From Streptomyces diastatochromogenes (lineage in GTDB: Bacteria; Actinomycetota; Actinomycetes; Streptomycetales; Streptomycetaceae): DNA of 64,000 bases. Positions 25,632-33,731 of this stretch are shown piece by piece (positions within the stretch are counted from its first letter, which is position 1; the number at the start of each line of letters is the position of its first letter). Where the stretch lies: the NCBI RefSeq assembly GCF_002242805.1, contig NZ_MCGQ01000006.1, positions 184,264-248,263 of the forward strand, written 5' to 3'. The notes below the pieces were generated by a model. It was not told the origin of the DNA. It did not search any database and was given only the letters and a program-made list of their open reading frames with translations. A program made the translations under genes and the position numbers.

Positions 25632-27133
25632 CCCCTTTCGGCCAGCGGGTTCGGCAGCGGCAGATAGCGGGCGTCCGCGCCGTCCGCGTGTGTCCAGCGC
25701 AGCAGCAGGTTGGTCTTGCCGGGCAGGGTCGGTGCGGTGAGCAGGGCGGGGATCTCGGGCAGGTCGTGGCGGGCGAGTTCGCGGCGGGCGGCGGGCCACG
25801 GGTCGAGGCCGGGGTGGTGTTCGGCGAGGGCGGCGGCGATCTCGCTGAGATGGTTGACGACCAGGCAGTAGACGAGTCGCTCCCAGCCGGCGGTCCGGGG
25901 GACGTCCGGCAGCACCTTGGCGCCCTCGGCGTCCCGGAACAGTACCTGCACGGGCGTGCCGGCCGCGTCCACGGCGACCAGGGTGTTCTGCAGATGCGCC
26001 TCGAGGACGACCCCGTGGGCGTCGAACGCCGTGAGGGCGGGCGGGATCACCTGCCGCAGGTACGCCTCCCACCAGGCGTCCGGATCGGCCGTGGCGGCCA
26101 GTGGGCTGCCCTCGAAGCCCTCCGCGAGCCCGGCCGCGAGCAGCGGGGTGGCATCCGGCAGGAGGTGGCCGCGCAGCCCGTCCCGCACGAGCACGGCCAG
26201 CTCCTCGAAGGCGAAGGCGGCGGTGCGGTAGCCGCGGTCGCTCAGCCAGGCCGCGGGCGGGCCCATGGCGGCGAAGGCGGCGCCGGCGGCCGTGTCGGTG
26301 CGGTGCAGTTTCAGGAGGTCGTGGCGCCACAGCCGGCGGATGTCGTTGGTGATGCGCACGTCGAGGCTGAACTTCAGGAACAGGTCGCGCCGGGGCTCGT
26401 ACACCGTGCGGATGGCCGCCGTCGGCCAGGCGTCGAAGGCGGTGGTGCCGAGCCGGACCAGGCGGCCGTCGGCGAAGGCCGGGGCGAGGTCGCGGGCGAC
26501 GAGGTCGAGCTGCCAGGGGTGGGCGGGCAGCAGCCGGTAGCCGGGCGGGGCCGTGCCGAGGGCGTCCAGGGCGCTGGTGTCGCCCTCCTCGGCCACCTGG
26601 TCCTCGCGGACGCCGAGCAGCACCAGCGGGAAGTGCGCGTGCGCCTCGGGGGCGTACGGCAGCCAGGACGCGACCGGGCCGCCGCCGCGGGCCTTGGGAG
26701 CCGGGTGGTAGGGGTGGCCGGTGATCAGGGACTGCTCGGAGCGCAGGTACGGGTCCTCGGGCGCCGTGGCCCGGGTACGGGCGGTGAGCAGGGCGGCGAT
26801 CGCGTCCCGGCTGTCGATCATCTCGGCGGGCAGGTCGCCGTTGGACAGCCCGGTGTGCCGGCGCAGCTCCTCGGCGACCAGTTTGACCAGCTCGGAGTGG
26901 CCGAGGCGGTGCCAGTCCCCGGCAGCGTGCACCTCGGGGTCGGCGGGCCGCCGCCCCGGCTTTACGCGCAGCAGGCGGCCGGTGCCGGGCAGCCGGAAGA
27001 CCGGCCGTGGCCCTGGGGACTGATGCGGCTCGGCGACCTCGCGCAGCAGGCAGTTGAGCAGGGGTGCGGCCGCGTACGCGTCGGCACGCTGTCCGACGGT
27101 GTCGGCGGGAGGCTTGAGGTCCACGCGATCCAT
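25628..27133 (-). CDS. IucA/IucC-family NIS siderophore synthetase (1)
   Basis: 501-aa NRPS-independent siderophore synthetase of the IucA/IucC family, which adenylates a carboxylate and condenses it with an amine or alcohol. Landmarks: SEQSLITGHPYHPAPKARGG (ATP-binding, about residue 150), LLPAHPWQLDL, FLKFSLDVRITNDIRRL with the citrate/nucleotide-contacting Arg residues, VLEAHLQNTLVAVD, and the FhuF-like C-terminus. M at 27133 is used; 17 extra upstream codons are possible. Divergent from a second synthetase at 27220 with an 86-bp gap. Alone this gene does not define a product, as the usual decarboxylase, hydroxylase and acyltransferase genes are missing. Confidence 0.9.
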   Translation of the reverse strand: MDRVDLKPPADTVGQRADAYAAAPLLNCLLREVAEPHQSPGPRPVFRLPGTGRLLRVKPGRRPADPEVHAAGDWHRLGHSELVKLVAEELRRHTGLSNGDLPAEMIDSRDAIAALLTARTRATAPEDPYLRSEQSLITGHPYHPAPKARGGGPVASWLPYAPEAHAHFPLVLLGVREDQVAEEGDTSALDALGTAPPGYRLLPAHPWQLDLVARDLAPAFADGRLVRLGTTAFDAWPTAAIRTVYEPRRDLFLKFSLDVRITNDIRRLWRHDLLKLHRTDTAAGAAFAAMGPPAAWLSDRGYRTAAFAFEELAVLVRDGLRGHLLPDATPLLAAGLAEGFEGSPLAATADPDAWWEAYLRQVIPPALTAFDAHGVVLEAHLQNTLVAVDAAGTPVQVLFRDAEGAKVLPDVPRTAGWERLVYCLVVNHLSEIAAALAEHHPGLDPWPAARRELARHDLPEIPALLTAPTLPGKTNLLLRWTHADGADARYLPLPNPLAERG

Positions 27134-27219
27134 TCGTTCTTCGTCCTGGGCCCGAGCAACAAGTATGAATGCCGTCCCTGACAATCGTGCCCCGAGCTGC
27201 CCGCATCCGAGGAGCCCCC

Positions 27220-28722
27220 GTGTACCACTCCCCCACCGCAGAGGCCGAGATCGCCGAGGAGCTGGCCGCCGTCCGGCCCGGCCTGCTGCCCCGGTACACG
27301 GCCGAGCTGCCGGGTGCCCGCGCGGCGGTGCTGACCCGGCTGTGGCGGGGGCTCGCCCATGAGCCCCTGCCGTGGGTCACCGGCCGGCTCCGGGGGGCGC
27401 ACAGCCTGGCCCTGCGGCTGGCCGACGGCCGCACCCTGCACGGCCCGCACGCGGACCCGTACGCGACCGGCGGGTACGTCACCGCCGTCCGCCTGGACCG
27501 GGAGCGCTACGACGATCCGGCACGCCTGATGAGCGACCTCGCGGTGCCGCACGCGGCGGGTCTGGCGATTGAACTCGGGCACAGTGTGGCCTCGTTGGCG
27601 CTGTCCCGGGCCGGCGCGGATCATCCGAAGGAGTGGCCCGAGCGGGAGTGGGAGTGGGAGCAGCGGGTGGTGGACGGCCATCCGTTCCACCCCAACTGCC
27701 GGTCCCGGCCGGGTTTCTCGGTGGCGGACCAGCTGGCGTACGGCCCGGAGCACCGGCCGGTGGTCGGTCTCGGCACGGTCGCCGTACCGGCCGCCGAGTG
27801 CCTGGTGTCCGGGGACTGGCCGGAGGAACTGCGGGACAGCGAGCGCCTGTTGCTGCCGGTGCACCCCTGGCAGGCGGCCCATGTGCTCAAGCGGCCGTAC
27901 GACCCCTGGCGCCCCGCGCACCCGCTGATGGCCCTGCGCACCCTCGCCCTGCCCGACGGGCCGCATGTGAAGACCGCGCTGAGCGCCCGGCTGACCTCCT
28001 CGGTGCGGGACATCTCCGCGTACTCCGTCGGGGCGGCCGCGACCCTGTCGGCCTTCGCCACGGAGCTGGCAGCGCGCACGGACGGGCTGCTGCACATGAC
28101 CCGCACCCTGGGCGCGGCGGCGCACTCCCCCGATCTGGCCGCGGTGCTGCGGGAGTCGCCCGAGGCGTACGCGGGCCCGGGCGAGCGGGTGCTGCCGGTG
28201 GCGGCGCTGGCCACCACCGACCTGCCGGACTCCCCGGCCTGGCTGGCCGAGTTCGCCCGCCTCGCCCTCACGGTCGGTCTGCGCCTGCTGGACCTCGGGG
28301 TGGCCCTGGAGGCCCACGGCCAGAACCTCCTGGTGGTCCTCTCGGCGGACAACTCCCCGCTCCGCCTGGTCTACCGCGACCTCGCCGACATCCGCATCAG
28401 CCCGGCCCGGCTGTCCGGTCACGGCATCACCCCGCCGGCCCTGACCGGCCGGCTGATCACGGACGACGTGCCGACCCTGCGCCGCAAGCTGTTCGGCTCC
28501 CTGGTGGCGGGCGCACTCGCCGGCACGGCGGGCTCGGGGCCCGCCCTGGGCGCGGCCCTGAGGGCCGCACTGCCGGACCTGCCCCGCACCCCCGACCTGA
28601 CGGCCCTGTGCGAAGGCCCGCTGCCCACCAAGGCGTTGACGCTGATGCGGCTGTCCCCGGACACCCCCGGCGACCAGTGGGCCCTGCTGCCGAACCCGCT
28701 CGTTTTGGAGCCCGGCGCCTGA
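27220..28722 (+). CDS. IucA/IucC-family NIS siderophore synthetase (2)
   Basis: 500-aa second IucA/IucC-type protein. Visible motifs: DGHPFHPNCRSRPGFS (the HP motif of the ATP site), LLLPVHPWQAAHVLK, KTALSARLTSSVRDISAYSV and ALEAHGQNLLVVLS, with a C-terminus like the FhuF domain. GTG at 27220 follows GAGGAG by about 6 nt. Divergent from synthetase 1, with which it shares a short promoter region lacking an obvious iron box. Two different IucA/IucC proteins together suggest sequential amide-bond formation on one polycarboxylate scaffold, as in desferrioxamine-like or alcaligin-like pathways. The product is unknown. Confidence 0.88.
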   Translation: MYHSPTAEAEIAEELAAVRPGLLPRYTAELPGARAAVLTRLWRGLAHEPLPWVTGRLRGAHSLALRLADGRTLHGPHADPYATGGYVTAVRLDRERYDDPARLMSDLAVPHAAGLAIELGHSVASLALSRAGADHPKEWPEREWEWEQRVVDGHPFHPNCRSRPGFSVADQLAYGPEHRPVVGLGTVAVPAAECLVSGDWPEELRDSERLLLPVHPWQAAHVLKRPYDPWRPAHPLMALRTLALPDGPHVKTALSARLTSSVRDISAYSVGAAATLSAFATELAARTDGLLHMTRTLGAAAHSPDLAAVLRESPEAYAGPGERVLPVAALATTDLPDSPAWLAEFARLALTVGLRLLDLGVALEAHGQNLLVVLSADNSPLRLVYRDLADIRISPARLSGHGITPPALTGRLITDDVPTLRRKLFGSLVAGALAGTAGSGPALGAALRAALPDLPRTPDLTALCEGPLPTKALTLMRLSPDTPGDQWALLPNPLVLEPGA

Positions 28723-28740
28723 GATCAATAAGATCCGCCG

Positions 28741-30003
28741 ATGATCAGAAGACAACGGCTGGCGGCGGGCGTCTGCGCTCTGCTCGCCGCCCTGACGGCC
28801 GGGCTCGCCGTCCCGTCCACGGCTGTGGCCGACGAGACGGAGCAGCCCGCTCCGAAGGTCGAACTCGTGCTGGACGTCAGCGGTTCCATGCGGGCGCGGG
28901 ACATAGACGGCGGCTCCCGGATGGCCGCCGCGAAGCAGGCGTTCAACGAGGTGCTCGACGCGACCCCGGAGGAGGTCCAGCTCGGCATCCGCACCCTGGG
29001 CGCCAACTACCGCGGCAACGACCGCATAACGGGCTGCAAGGACACCGCTCAGCTCTACCCGGTCGGCCCACTGAACCGGACCGAGGCGAAGACCGCGGTG
29101 GCCACCCTGGCGCCGACCGGCTGGACGCCGATCGGCCCCGCGCTGCAGAAGGCGGCCGCCGACCTCGACGGCGGTGACGGCACCCGCCGTATCGTCCTGA
29201 TCAGCGACGGCGAGGACACCTGCCAGCCGCTCGACCCGTGCGAGGTGGCCCGCGAGATCGCCGCCAAGGGCATCGGGCTGACCATCGACACCCTCGGCCT
29301 GGTGCCGGACGCCAAGACCCGCGACCAGCTCAGCTGCATCGCGGACGCGACGGGCGGCACCTACACCGACGTACGGCACAAGGAAGAACTCAGCGACCGG
29401 GTCGGGGAGTTGGTCGACCGGGCCGCCGATCCGGTGGTGACGCCGGTGGCCACCGAGGGCGCGGCCGAGTGCGCGAAGGCGCCGTCGCTCAAGTCCGGGC
29501 TCTACACGGATCGTGAGGAGTTCGGCCGGCAGCGCTGGTACAAGGTGGACGTCGACCCCGGCCAGGAGCTGCGCGCCTCGGTGAGCGTGGCGGACGACCG
29601 GGCGGTGAACCCGGACTACGGCGTGCTGCTGCGTGCGGTCACCGTGCACGGCCGCGAGATCGTGCGCGGTGAGGCCGCGGGCACCGGCCGGACGGACGTG
29701 ATCTCGACCGGTCTGCGCTACCCGAAGCCGGAGAGCGACGACGACACCGCCACCGCCGAGACCGTGTGTCTCCAGGTCACCAACTCCTTCTCGGCCGCCG
29801 CGGGGGTCAAGACGTCCCCGGGTCTGCCGCTGGAGCTGACCGTGGACGTCGTGGACGGTCCGAGCAAGGCGGGCGACGTGGCCTCCTTCGGCCTCGGGCG
29901 CGGCTGGTGGCTGCTGGGTGCGCTGGTGCTGGCCGGCTTCCTGGCCGGTCTGCTGTGGGGCTGGCTGTCGCGCTGGCGGGTCGCGGTCTGGAGGACGAAC
30001 TGA
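28741..30003 (+). CDS. Secreted membrane-anchored VWA-domain protein
   Basis: 420-aa protein with an N-terminal signal peptide (residues 1-30, ending AVADE). A von Willebrand A domain follows from about 38 to 230 with the MIDAS motif VELVLDVSGSM (DxSxS) and the later DGEDTCQP and DTLGLVPDAKTRDQLS strands. A beta-rich C-terminal region comes next, and one membrane helix GWWLLGALVLAGFLAGLLWGW (about 393-413) precedes a short basic tail. So it is an extracytoplasmic domain anchored at its C-terminus. Its stop overlaps the next gene start (TGATG), so the two are coupled. VWA proteins bind partners through Mg2+; no partner is identified besides the next gene. Confidence 0.85.
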   Translation: MIRRQRLAAGVCALLAALTAGLAVPSTAVADETEQPAPKVELVLDVSGSMRARDIDGGSRMAAAKQAFNEVLDATPEEVQLGIRTLGANYRGNDRITGCKDTAQLYPVGPLNRTEAKTAVATLAPTGWTPIGPALQKAAADLDGGDGTRRIVLISDGEDTCQPLDPCEVAREIAAKGIGLTIDTLGLVPDAKTRDQLSCIADATGGTYTDVRHKEELSDRVGELVDRAADPVVTPVATEGAAECAKAPSLKSGLYTDREEFGRQRWYKVDVDPGQELRASVSVADDRAVNPDYGVLLRAVTVHGREIVRGEAAGTGRTDVISTGLRYPKPESDDDTATAETVCLQVTNSFSAAAGVKTSPGLPLELTVDVVDGPSKAGDVASFGLGRGWWLLGALVLAGFLAGLLWGWLSRWRVAVWRTN

Positions 30004-30803
30004 TGCGTATCACGCGAGTACTGAGCACCGCGCTGCTGGCGCTCGGGCTGGCCGCGGGACCCGCGGCCGCCGACTCCTCCCCGTCGCCGAGCGCCACGGA
30101 CGACGGCAAGGCGCCCACCCGGGCCGGCACGTCCTTCCGTACGGCGACCGAGATCGAGCAGGGGCAGCAGGCCACCGCGTCCGGTTCCACCGGCGACTAC
30201 CTGTACTGGTCGTTCCCCGCTGACGCCGGGCAGCGCCCGACGGTCAAGGCGACCGTGAAGCTGCCCGCCACGCACGGGACGCAGAACTGGCAGATCGACG
30301 TGTACGACGGTCTGCGGCGCCGCCAGTCCTGCCAGTACGGCGCGGCGACCCGCACCGCCGCCGAGGGGGCGTCCTCGGTCGAGCTGGCCTGTGTGCTGCG
30401 CACGGTGCGCGCCTGGTCGGAGCCGTGGGCCAACGACCCGCTGCCGGGCACGTACTACGTCCGCCTGACCGTGGTGGACCTGGGCGCCTCCGACCTGGGC
30501 CAGCCGGTGAGCGCCGAGGTGCGGGTCGACTCCAAGGACATCGGCGGCGCGGCGGCCGTGGACGGCTCGCTGGCCGAGCCGCTCGTGCCGGGCGTGGCCG
30601 TCAAGTCCCAGGCGAAGGAGGACGATGCGAAGACGGCGGTGCTGTCGAGCCTCGAACCCGACGACGGCTGGTCCTCCGGCTGGTGGTCCGACCGGTGGGT
30701 GTGGACCGCTATCGGGGGCATGCTCGCCGCTCTCGCGGGGATCGGCGGGTATGCGCTGACACGGGGCTCGGGGCGGCCGTCCCGGGTACCGTCGAACGTC
30801 TGA
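30003..30803 (+). CDS. Secreted C-terminally anchored partner protein of unknown family
   Basis: 266-aa protein. A signal peptide (residues 1-24, GLAAGPAAADS) is followed by a Ser/Pro-rich spacer and a beta-rich domain of about 150 residues (TASGSTGDYLYWSFPADAGQRPTVKATVKL...). One C-terminal transmembrane segment WTAIGGMLAALAGIGGYALT ends in a basic tail. The ATG shares one base with the VWA stop (TGATG), a typical coupled pair. The gene layout (VWA protein plus membrane-anchored beta protein) looks like a two-part surface complex. I do not recognise a named family; the domain resembles carbohydrate- or peptidase C-terminal-type beta sandwiches. Confidence 0.7.
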   Translation: MRITRVLSTALLALGLAAGPAAADSSPSPSATDDGKAPTRAGTSFRTATEIEQGQQATASGSTGDYLYWSFPADAGQRPTVKATVKLPATHGTQNWQIDVYDGLRRRQSCQYGAATRTAAEGASSVELACVLRTVRAWSEPWANDPLPGTYYVRLTVVDLGASDLGQPVSAEVRVDSKDIGGAAAVDGSLAEPLVPGVAVKSQAKEDDAKTAVLSSLEPDDGWSSGWWSDRWVWTAIGGMLAALAGIGGYALTRGSGRPSRVPSNV

Positions 30804-30817
30804 GCCCGCTGTGGCCG

Positions 30818-30841
30818 AAGGCCCGCCCGCCGGCGGGCCTT
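30818..30841. terminator. Hairpin terminator after the VWA operon
   Basis: Perfect 10-bp arms AAGGCCCGCC (30818-30827) and GGCGGGCCTT (30832-30841) with a 4-nt loop, 15 bp after the stop of the anchored partner gene. The remaining 185 bp to the HxlR gene hold GC-rich sequence with no gene seen. Confidence 0.75.
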
Positions 30842-31026
30842 CCGCTTTCCCACCGGACCGCCCGACTCGGTCGGCTGAAGAGTCGTGGTCCGGGGCGGCG
30901 GCACGGCGCACGCGCGTCGGCCGCCCGGCCCGCCGTCGCGCGGCGCCTGGCCGGAGCGCTGCGGGCTGCCGGCCCCGGCCCCGGCCCCGCCGCCCCGTGC
31001 GCTCGGCCCGGCCCGGGATCCCCGTT

Positions 31027-31653
31027 TCACGCCTCCCGCAGCGCCTTGGCGACCGTGCCCTCGCCGGTCACCGTGACCCGCCCGGCCCGGACGGCGTCCG
31101 TGAGGGTCATCTCTCCGCGGGCCACGGCCTCGCACGTCCCCGCGTCCATCGCCAACTGCGCGTCCGCCTCACCGGGCGCGGGCCCGTCGCCGTACACCGG
31201 CCCCTCCTCGGCCCCGGCGTACAGGTGGAACTCCCCTTCCTCCAGCCGCACTTCGACGATTCCCTCCCCCTGCAACGCGCGCAGCAAGGGCAGCGCGAAC
31301 CAGTGTGCGCGCACCGCGTCGGTCGGCCGCCGCTCGCCCAGCTCGCCCTCGCCCCACGTGCCCAGCGCCTGCAGCACGGGCAGCAACTCGCGCCCTCGCC
31401 CGGTGAGTTCGTACACGTAGGCCGCACCGGGCGGCGGCAGCCGCCGCCGGCTGGTCAGCCCGTCCCGTTCCATGTCCTTCAGCCGTGAGGCAAGTACGTC
31501 CGTGCTCACGCCGGGCAGGTCCGCGTGCAGGTCCGTGTAGCGGCGGGGGCCGGCCAGCAGTTCGCGGACGATCAGCAGGGTCCAGCGGTCGCCGACGAGG
31601 TCGAGCGCGCGGGCTGCGGAGCAGTACTGGTCGTAGCTTCGGCGAGGTGACAT
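31027..31653 (-). CDS. HxlR-family regulator with SCP2-like C-terminal domain
   Basis: 208-aa regulator. The N-terminal winged helix of HxlR type reads CSAARALDLVGDRWTLLIVRELLAGPRRYTDLHADLPGVSTDVLASRLKDMERDGLTSRR (residues 12-75). A C-terminal domain of about 90 residues (LRALQGEGIVEVRLEEGEFHLYAG...AVRAGRVTVTGEGTVAKALREA) looks like an SCP2 sterol-carrier fold. ATG at 31653 is used instead of the slightly longer 31671 because the homology starts at SPRRSYDQY. Divergent from the aminotransferase; an inverted-repeat pair between them (31676-31710) fits an HxlR operator. Confidence 0.88.
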   Translation of the reverse strand: MSPRRSYDQYCSAARALDLVGDRWTLLIVRELLAGPRRYTDLHADLPGVSTDVLASRLKDMERDGLTSRRRLPPPGAAYVYELTGRGRELLPVLQALGTWGEGELGERRPTDAVRAHWFALPLLRALQGEGIVEVRLEEGEFHLYAGAEEGPVYGDGPAPGEADAQLAMDAGTCEAVARGEMTLTDAVRAGRVTVTGEGTVAKALREA

Positions 31654-31675
31654 GACCCGCAGTCTAGACATGTCG

Positions 31676-31710
31676 TTGGACTTTCCAAGCTCCTACTTGG
31701 TAAAACCAAG
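31676..31710. promoter_or_regulatory. Putative HxlR operator pair
   Basis: Two palindromes in the 82-bp divergent region: TTGGA-CTT-TCCAA (31676-31688) and CTTGG-TAAAA-CCAAG (31696-31710), 20 bp apart centre to centre, i.e. about two helical turns. They lie between the HxlR gene and the aminotransferase gene and share the TTGG/CCAA half-site. Co-regulation of both genes is inferred. Confidence 0.6.
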
Positions 31711-31735
31711 CAACACGAGTTCCCCGGAGGGACGC

Positions 31736-32944
31736 ATGGAGTTCCGGCAGTCGAACAAGCTCAGCGAGGTCTGTTACGAGATCCGCGGCCCGGTGATCGA
31801 GCACGCCAACGCACTGGAGGAGGCGGGCCACAGCGTGCTGCGCCTGAACACCGGCAACCCCGCGCTGTTCGGCTTCGAGGCGCCGGAGGAGATCCTCCAG
31901 GACATGATCCGGATGCTGCCGCAGGCGCACGGCTACACCGACTCGCGCGGCATCCTCTCCGCCCGCCGCGCGGTCGCCCAGCGCTACCAGAACCTGGGCC
32001 TGGAGGTCGGCGTCGACGACGTGTTCCTCGGCAACGGCGTCTCGGAGCTGGTGTCCATGGCCGTACAGGCCCTGGTCGAGGACGGCGACGAGATCCTCAT
32101 CCCCGCGCCGGACTTCCCCCTCTGGACGGCGGTGACGACCCTGGCCGGCGGCAAGGCCGTCCACTACCTGTGCGACGAACAGGCCGACTGGAACCCGGAC
32201 CTGGCCGACATGGCGTCGAAGATCACCGACCGCACCAAGGCCGTGGTCATCATCAATCCGAACAACCCGACCGGCGCGGTGTATCCGAAGGAGGTCGTGG
32301 AGGGCATCCTCGACCTGGCCCGCCGGCACGGCCTGATGGTCTTCGCCGACGAGATCTACGACCAGATCCTCTACGACGACGCCGTCCACCACTCGGCCGC
32401 CGCCCTCGCCCCCGACCTGGTGGTCCTCACCTTCTGCGGCCTGTCGAAGACCTACCGGGTGGCGGGCTTCCGTTCCGGCTGGCTGGTGGTGACCGGCCCC
32501 AGGCAGCACGCGAAGAACTACCTGGAGGGCCTGACCATGCTGGCCTCCATGCGCCTGTGCGCCAACGCGCCCGCCCAGTACGCCATCCAGGCCGCGCTCG
32601 GCGGCCGCCAGTCCATCGGCGAACTCGCCGCTCCGGGCGGCCGGTTGTACGAGCAGCGCACCGTGGCCTGGGAGAAGCTCAACGAGATCCCGGGCGTGTC
32701 CTGCGTGAAGCCCAAGGGCGCGCTGTACGCCTTCCCGCGCCTGGACCCGAAGGTCCACAAGATCCACGACGACGAGAAGTTCGTACTGGACCTGCTGCTG
32801 CGGGAGAAGATCCAGGTCGTCCAGGGCACGGGCTTCAACTGGCCGAAGCCCGATCACTTCCGCATCCTGACCCTCCCCCACGCGGACGACCTGGAGGCGG
32901 CGATCGGACGGATCGGACGGTTCCTGAGCGGCTACCGACAGTGA
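31736..32944 (+). CDS. Pyridoxal-phosphate-dependent aminotransferase (AlaA-type)
   Basis: 402-aa fold-type I class I/II aminotransferase resembling AlaA/alanine-glutamate aminotransferase. Motifs: SVLRLNTGNPALFGFEAPEEIL at the start, GYTDSRGILSARRAVAQRYQ, FLGNGVSELVSMAVQAL, INPNNPTGAVYPKEVVEG, FADEIYDQILYDD, and the PLP lysine in FCGLSKTYRVAGFRSGW. ATG at 31736 is preceded by CCGGAGGGACGC. It should interconvert pyruvate and glutamate with alanine and 2-oxoglutarate. It is divergent from an HxlR regulator, which probably controls it. Confidence 0.93.
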   Translation: MEFRQSNKLSEVCYEIRGPVIEHANALEEAGHSVLRLNTGNPALFGFEAPEEILQDMIRMLPQAHGYTDSRGILSARRAVAQRYQNLGLEVGVDDVFLGNGVSELVSMAVQALVEDGDEILIPAPDFPLWTAVTTLAGGKAVHYLCDEQADWNPDLADMASKITDRTKAVVIINPNNPTGAVYPKEVVEGILDLARRHGLMVFADEIYDQILYDDAVHHSAAALAPDLVVLTFCGLSKTYRVAGFRSGWLVVTGPRQHAKNYLEGLTMLASMRLCANAPAQYAIQAALGGRQSIGELAAPGGRLYEQRTVAWEKLNEIPGVSCVKPKGALYAFPRLDPKVHKIHDDEKFVLDLLLREKIQVVQGTGFNWPKPDHFRILTLPHADDLEAAIGRIGRFLSGYRQ

Positions 32945-33018
32945 CGATGCGTGATCCCGTGCCGGGCGCACACTGGAAACAGAAGGTACGGGCCAGCATC
33001 CGACCCCGGAGGTGAGCC

Positions 33019-33450
33019 ATGAGCACGCTGGAAGAACACGTCGACGTCGGGGTGACCATCGACAGGGCCTGGGACAGCCTCCACCGGGTGGAGGACTACT
33101 CACGCTTCGTGGCCGGCGTGCGCAACGCCCGCACGGAGGAGGGAGGCCGTACGCATCTGAACGTCGAAGCGAGCGGCGGGACCCGGGAGCTGGACGCCCA
33201 GGTCTCGGACCGTACGGGGGAACGCGTGATGGAGTGGCGCACCACGGGCGCCCCGGAGCTGAGAGGTTCCTTCTCCCTGCAGCCGATCGACCAGGGCCAC
33301 ACCCGGGTCCAGGCACGGCTGGAGTACGACCCCGACACCGTCCGGGAGACATTCGGCGGGCCGAAGGGATTCGCTCAGGCGACCGCGATCGAACGGCTCG
33401 TCCGCAGTGATCTGGAGCAGTTCAAGGAGTACGCGGAACAGGGACGGTGA
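33019..33450 (+). CDS. SRPBCC-family protein
   Basis: 143-aa START-like/SRPBCC fold protein. It begins MSTLEEHVDVGVTIDRAWDSLHRVEDYSRFVAGVRNARTEEGGRTH (first strand and helix), and continues with the family antiparallel strands and RLEYDPDTVRETFGGPKGF. The C-terminal helix ERLVRSDLEQFKEYAEQ closes the ligand cavity. These domains bind hydrophobic ligands or act as polyketide cyclases or coenzyme Q-binding proteins. No catalytic residues are visible. It stands alone, 74 bp after the aminotransferase stop on the same strand, with GGAGG before the start. Confidence 0.85.
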   Translation: MSTLEEHVDVGVTIDRAWDSLHRVEDYSRFVAGVRNARTEEGGRTHLNVEASGGTRELDAQVSDRTGERVMEWRTTGAPELRGSFSLQPIDQGHTRVQARLEYDPDTVRETFGGPKGFAQATAIERLVRSDLEQFKEYAEQGR

Positions 33451-33472
33451 GGCGGAGGAAAGCCGGGCCACT

Positions 33473-33515
33473 GCCCCCTGTCGGTGAACGCCGTATGTGA
33501 TCACCGACAGGGGGC
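33473..33515 (+). terminator. Strong hairpin terminator after the SRPBCC gene
   Basis: Perfect 15-bp arms GCCCCCTGTCGGTGA (33473-33487) and TCACCGACAGGGGGC (33501-33515) with a 13-nt loop, followed by TTTCG. This is 23 bp after the SRPBCC stop. The following 216 bp hold no gene I can support. Confidence 0.88.
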
Positions 33516-33731
33516 TTTCGTACGCCCCGCGGGCGGCTGCCTGTGTCACGCACGCCGTCGAACAGGCGTATGCGAAGATCGCCTGGGTCCCGTCGTCATC
33601 CTGCGGCGGGCACGACCAGGGGGATCCACCGGAGTTCGTGGCGAAGTCGCCCGTGTGCGCGCCTGACCAGCGTCGCACCGGCGGCCGCTCGTCCTCCTGG
33701 TCCGGCTTTCGTGACACCGGGGGGAACGTAC

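Noticed and set aside
27134..27219. Iron box (DmdR/IdeR site) between the IucA/IucC genes
   Set aside because: No good match to the TTAGGTTAGGCTCACCTAA-type palindrome was visible in the 86-bp gap.
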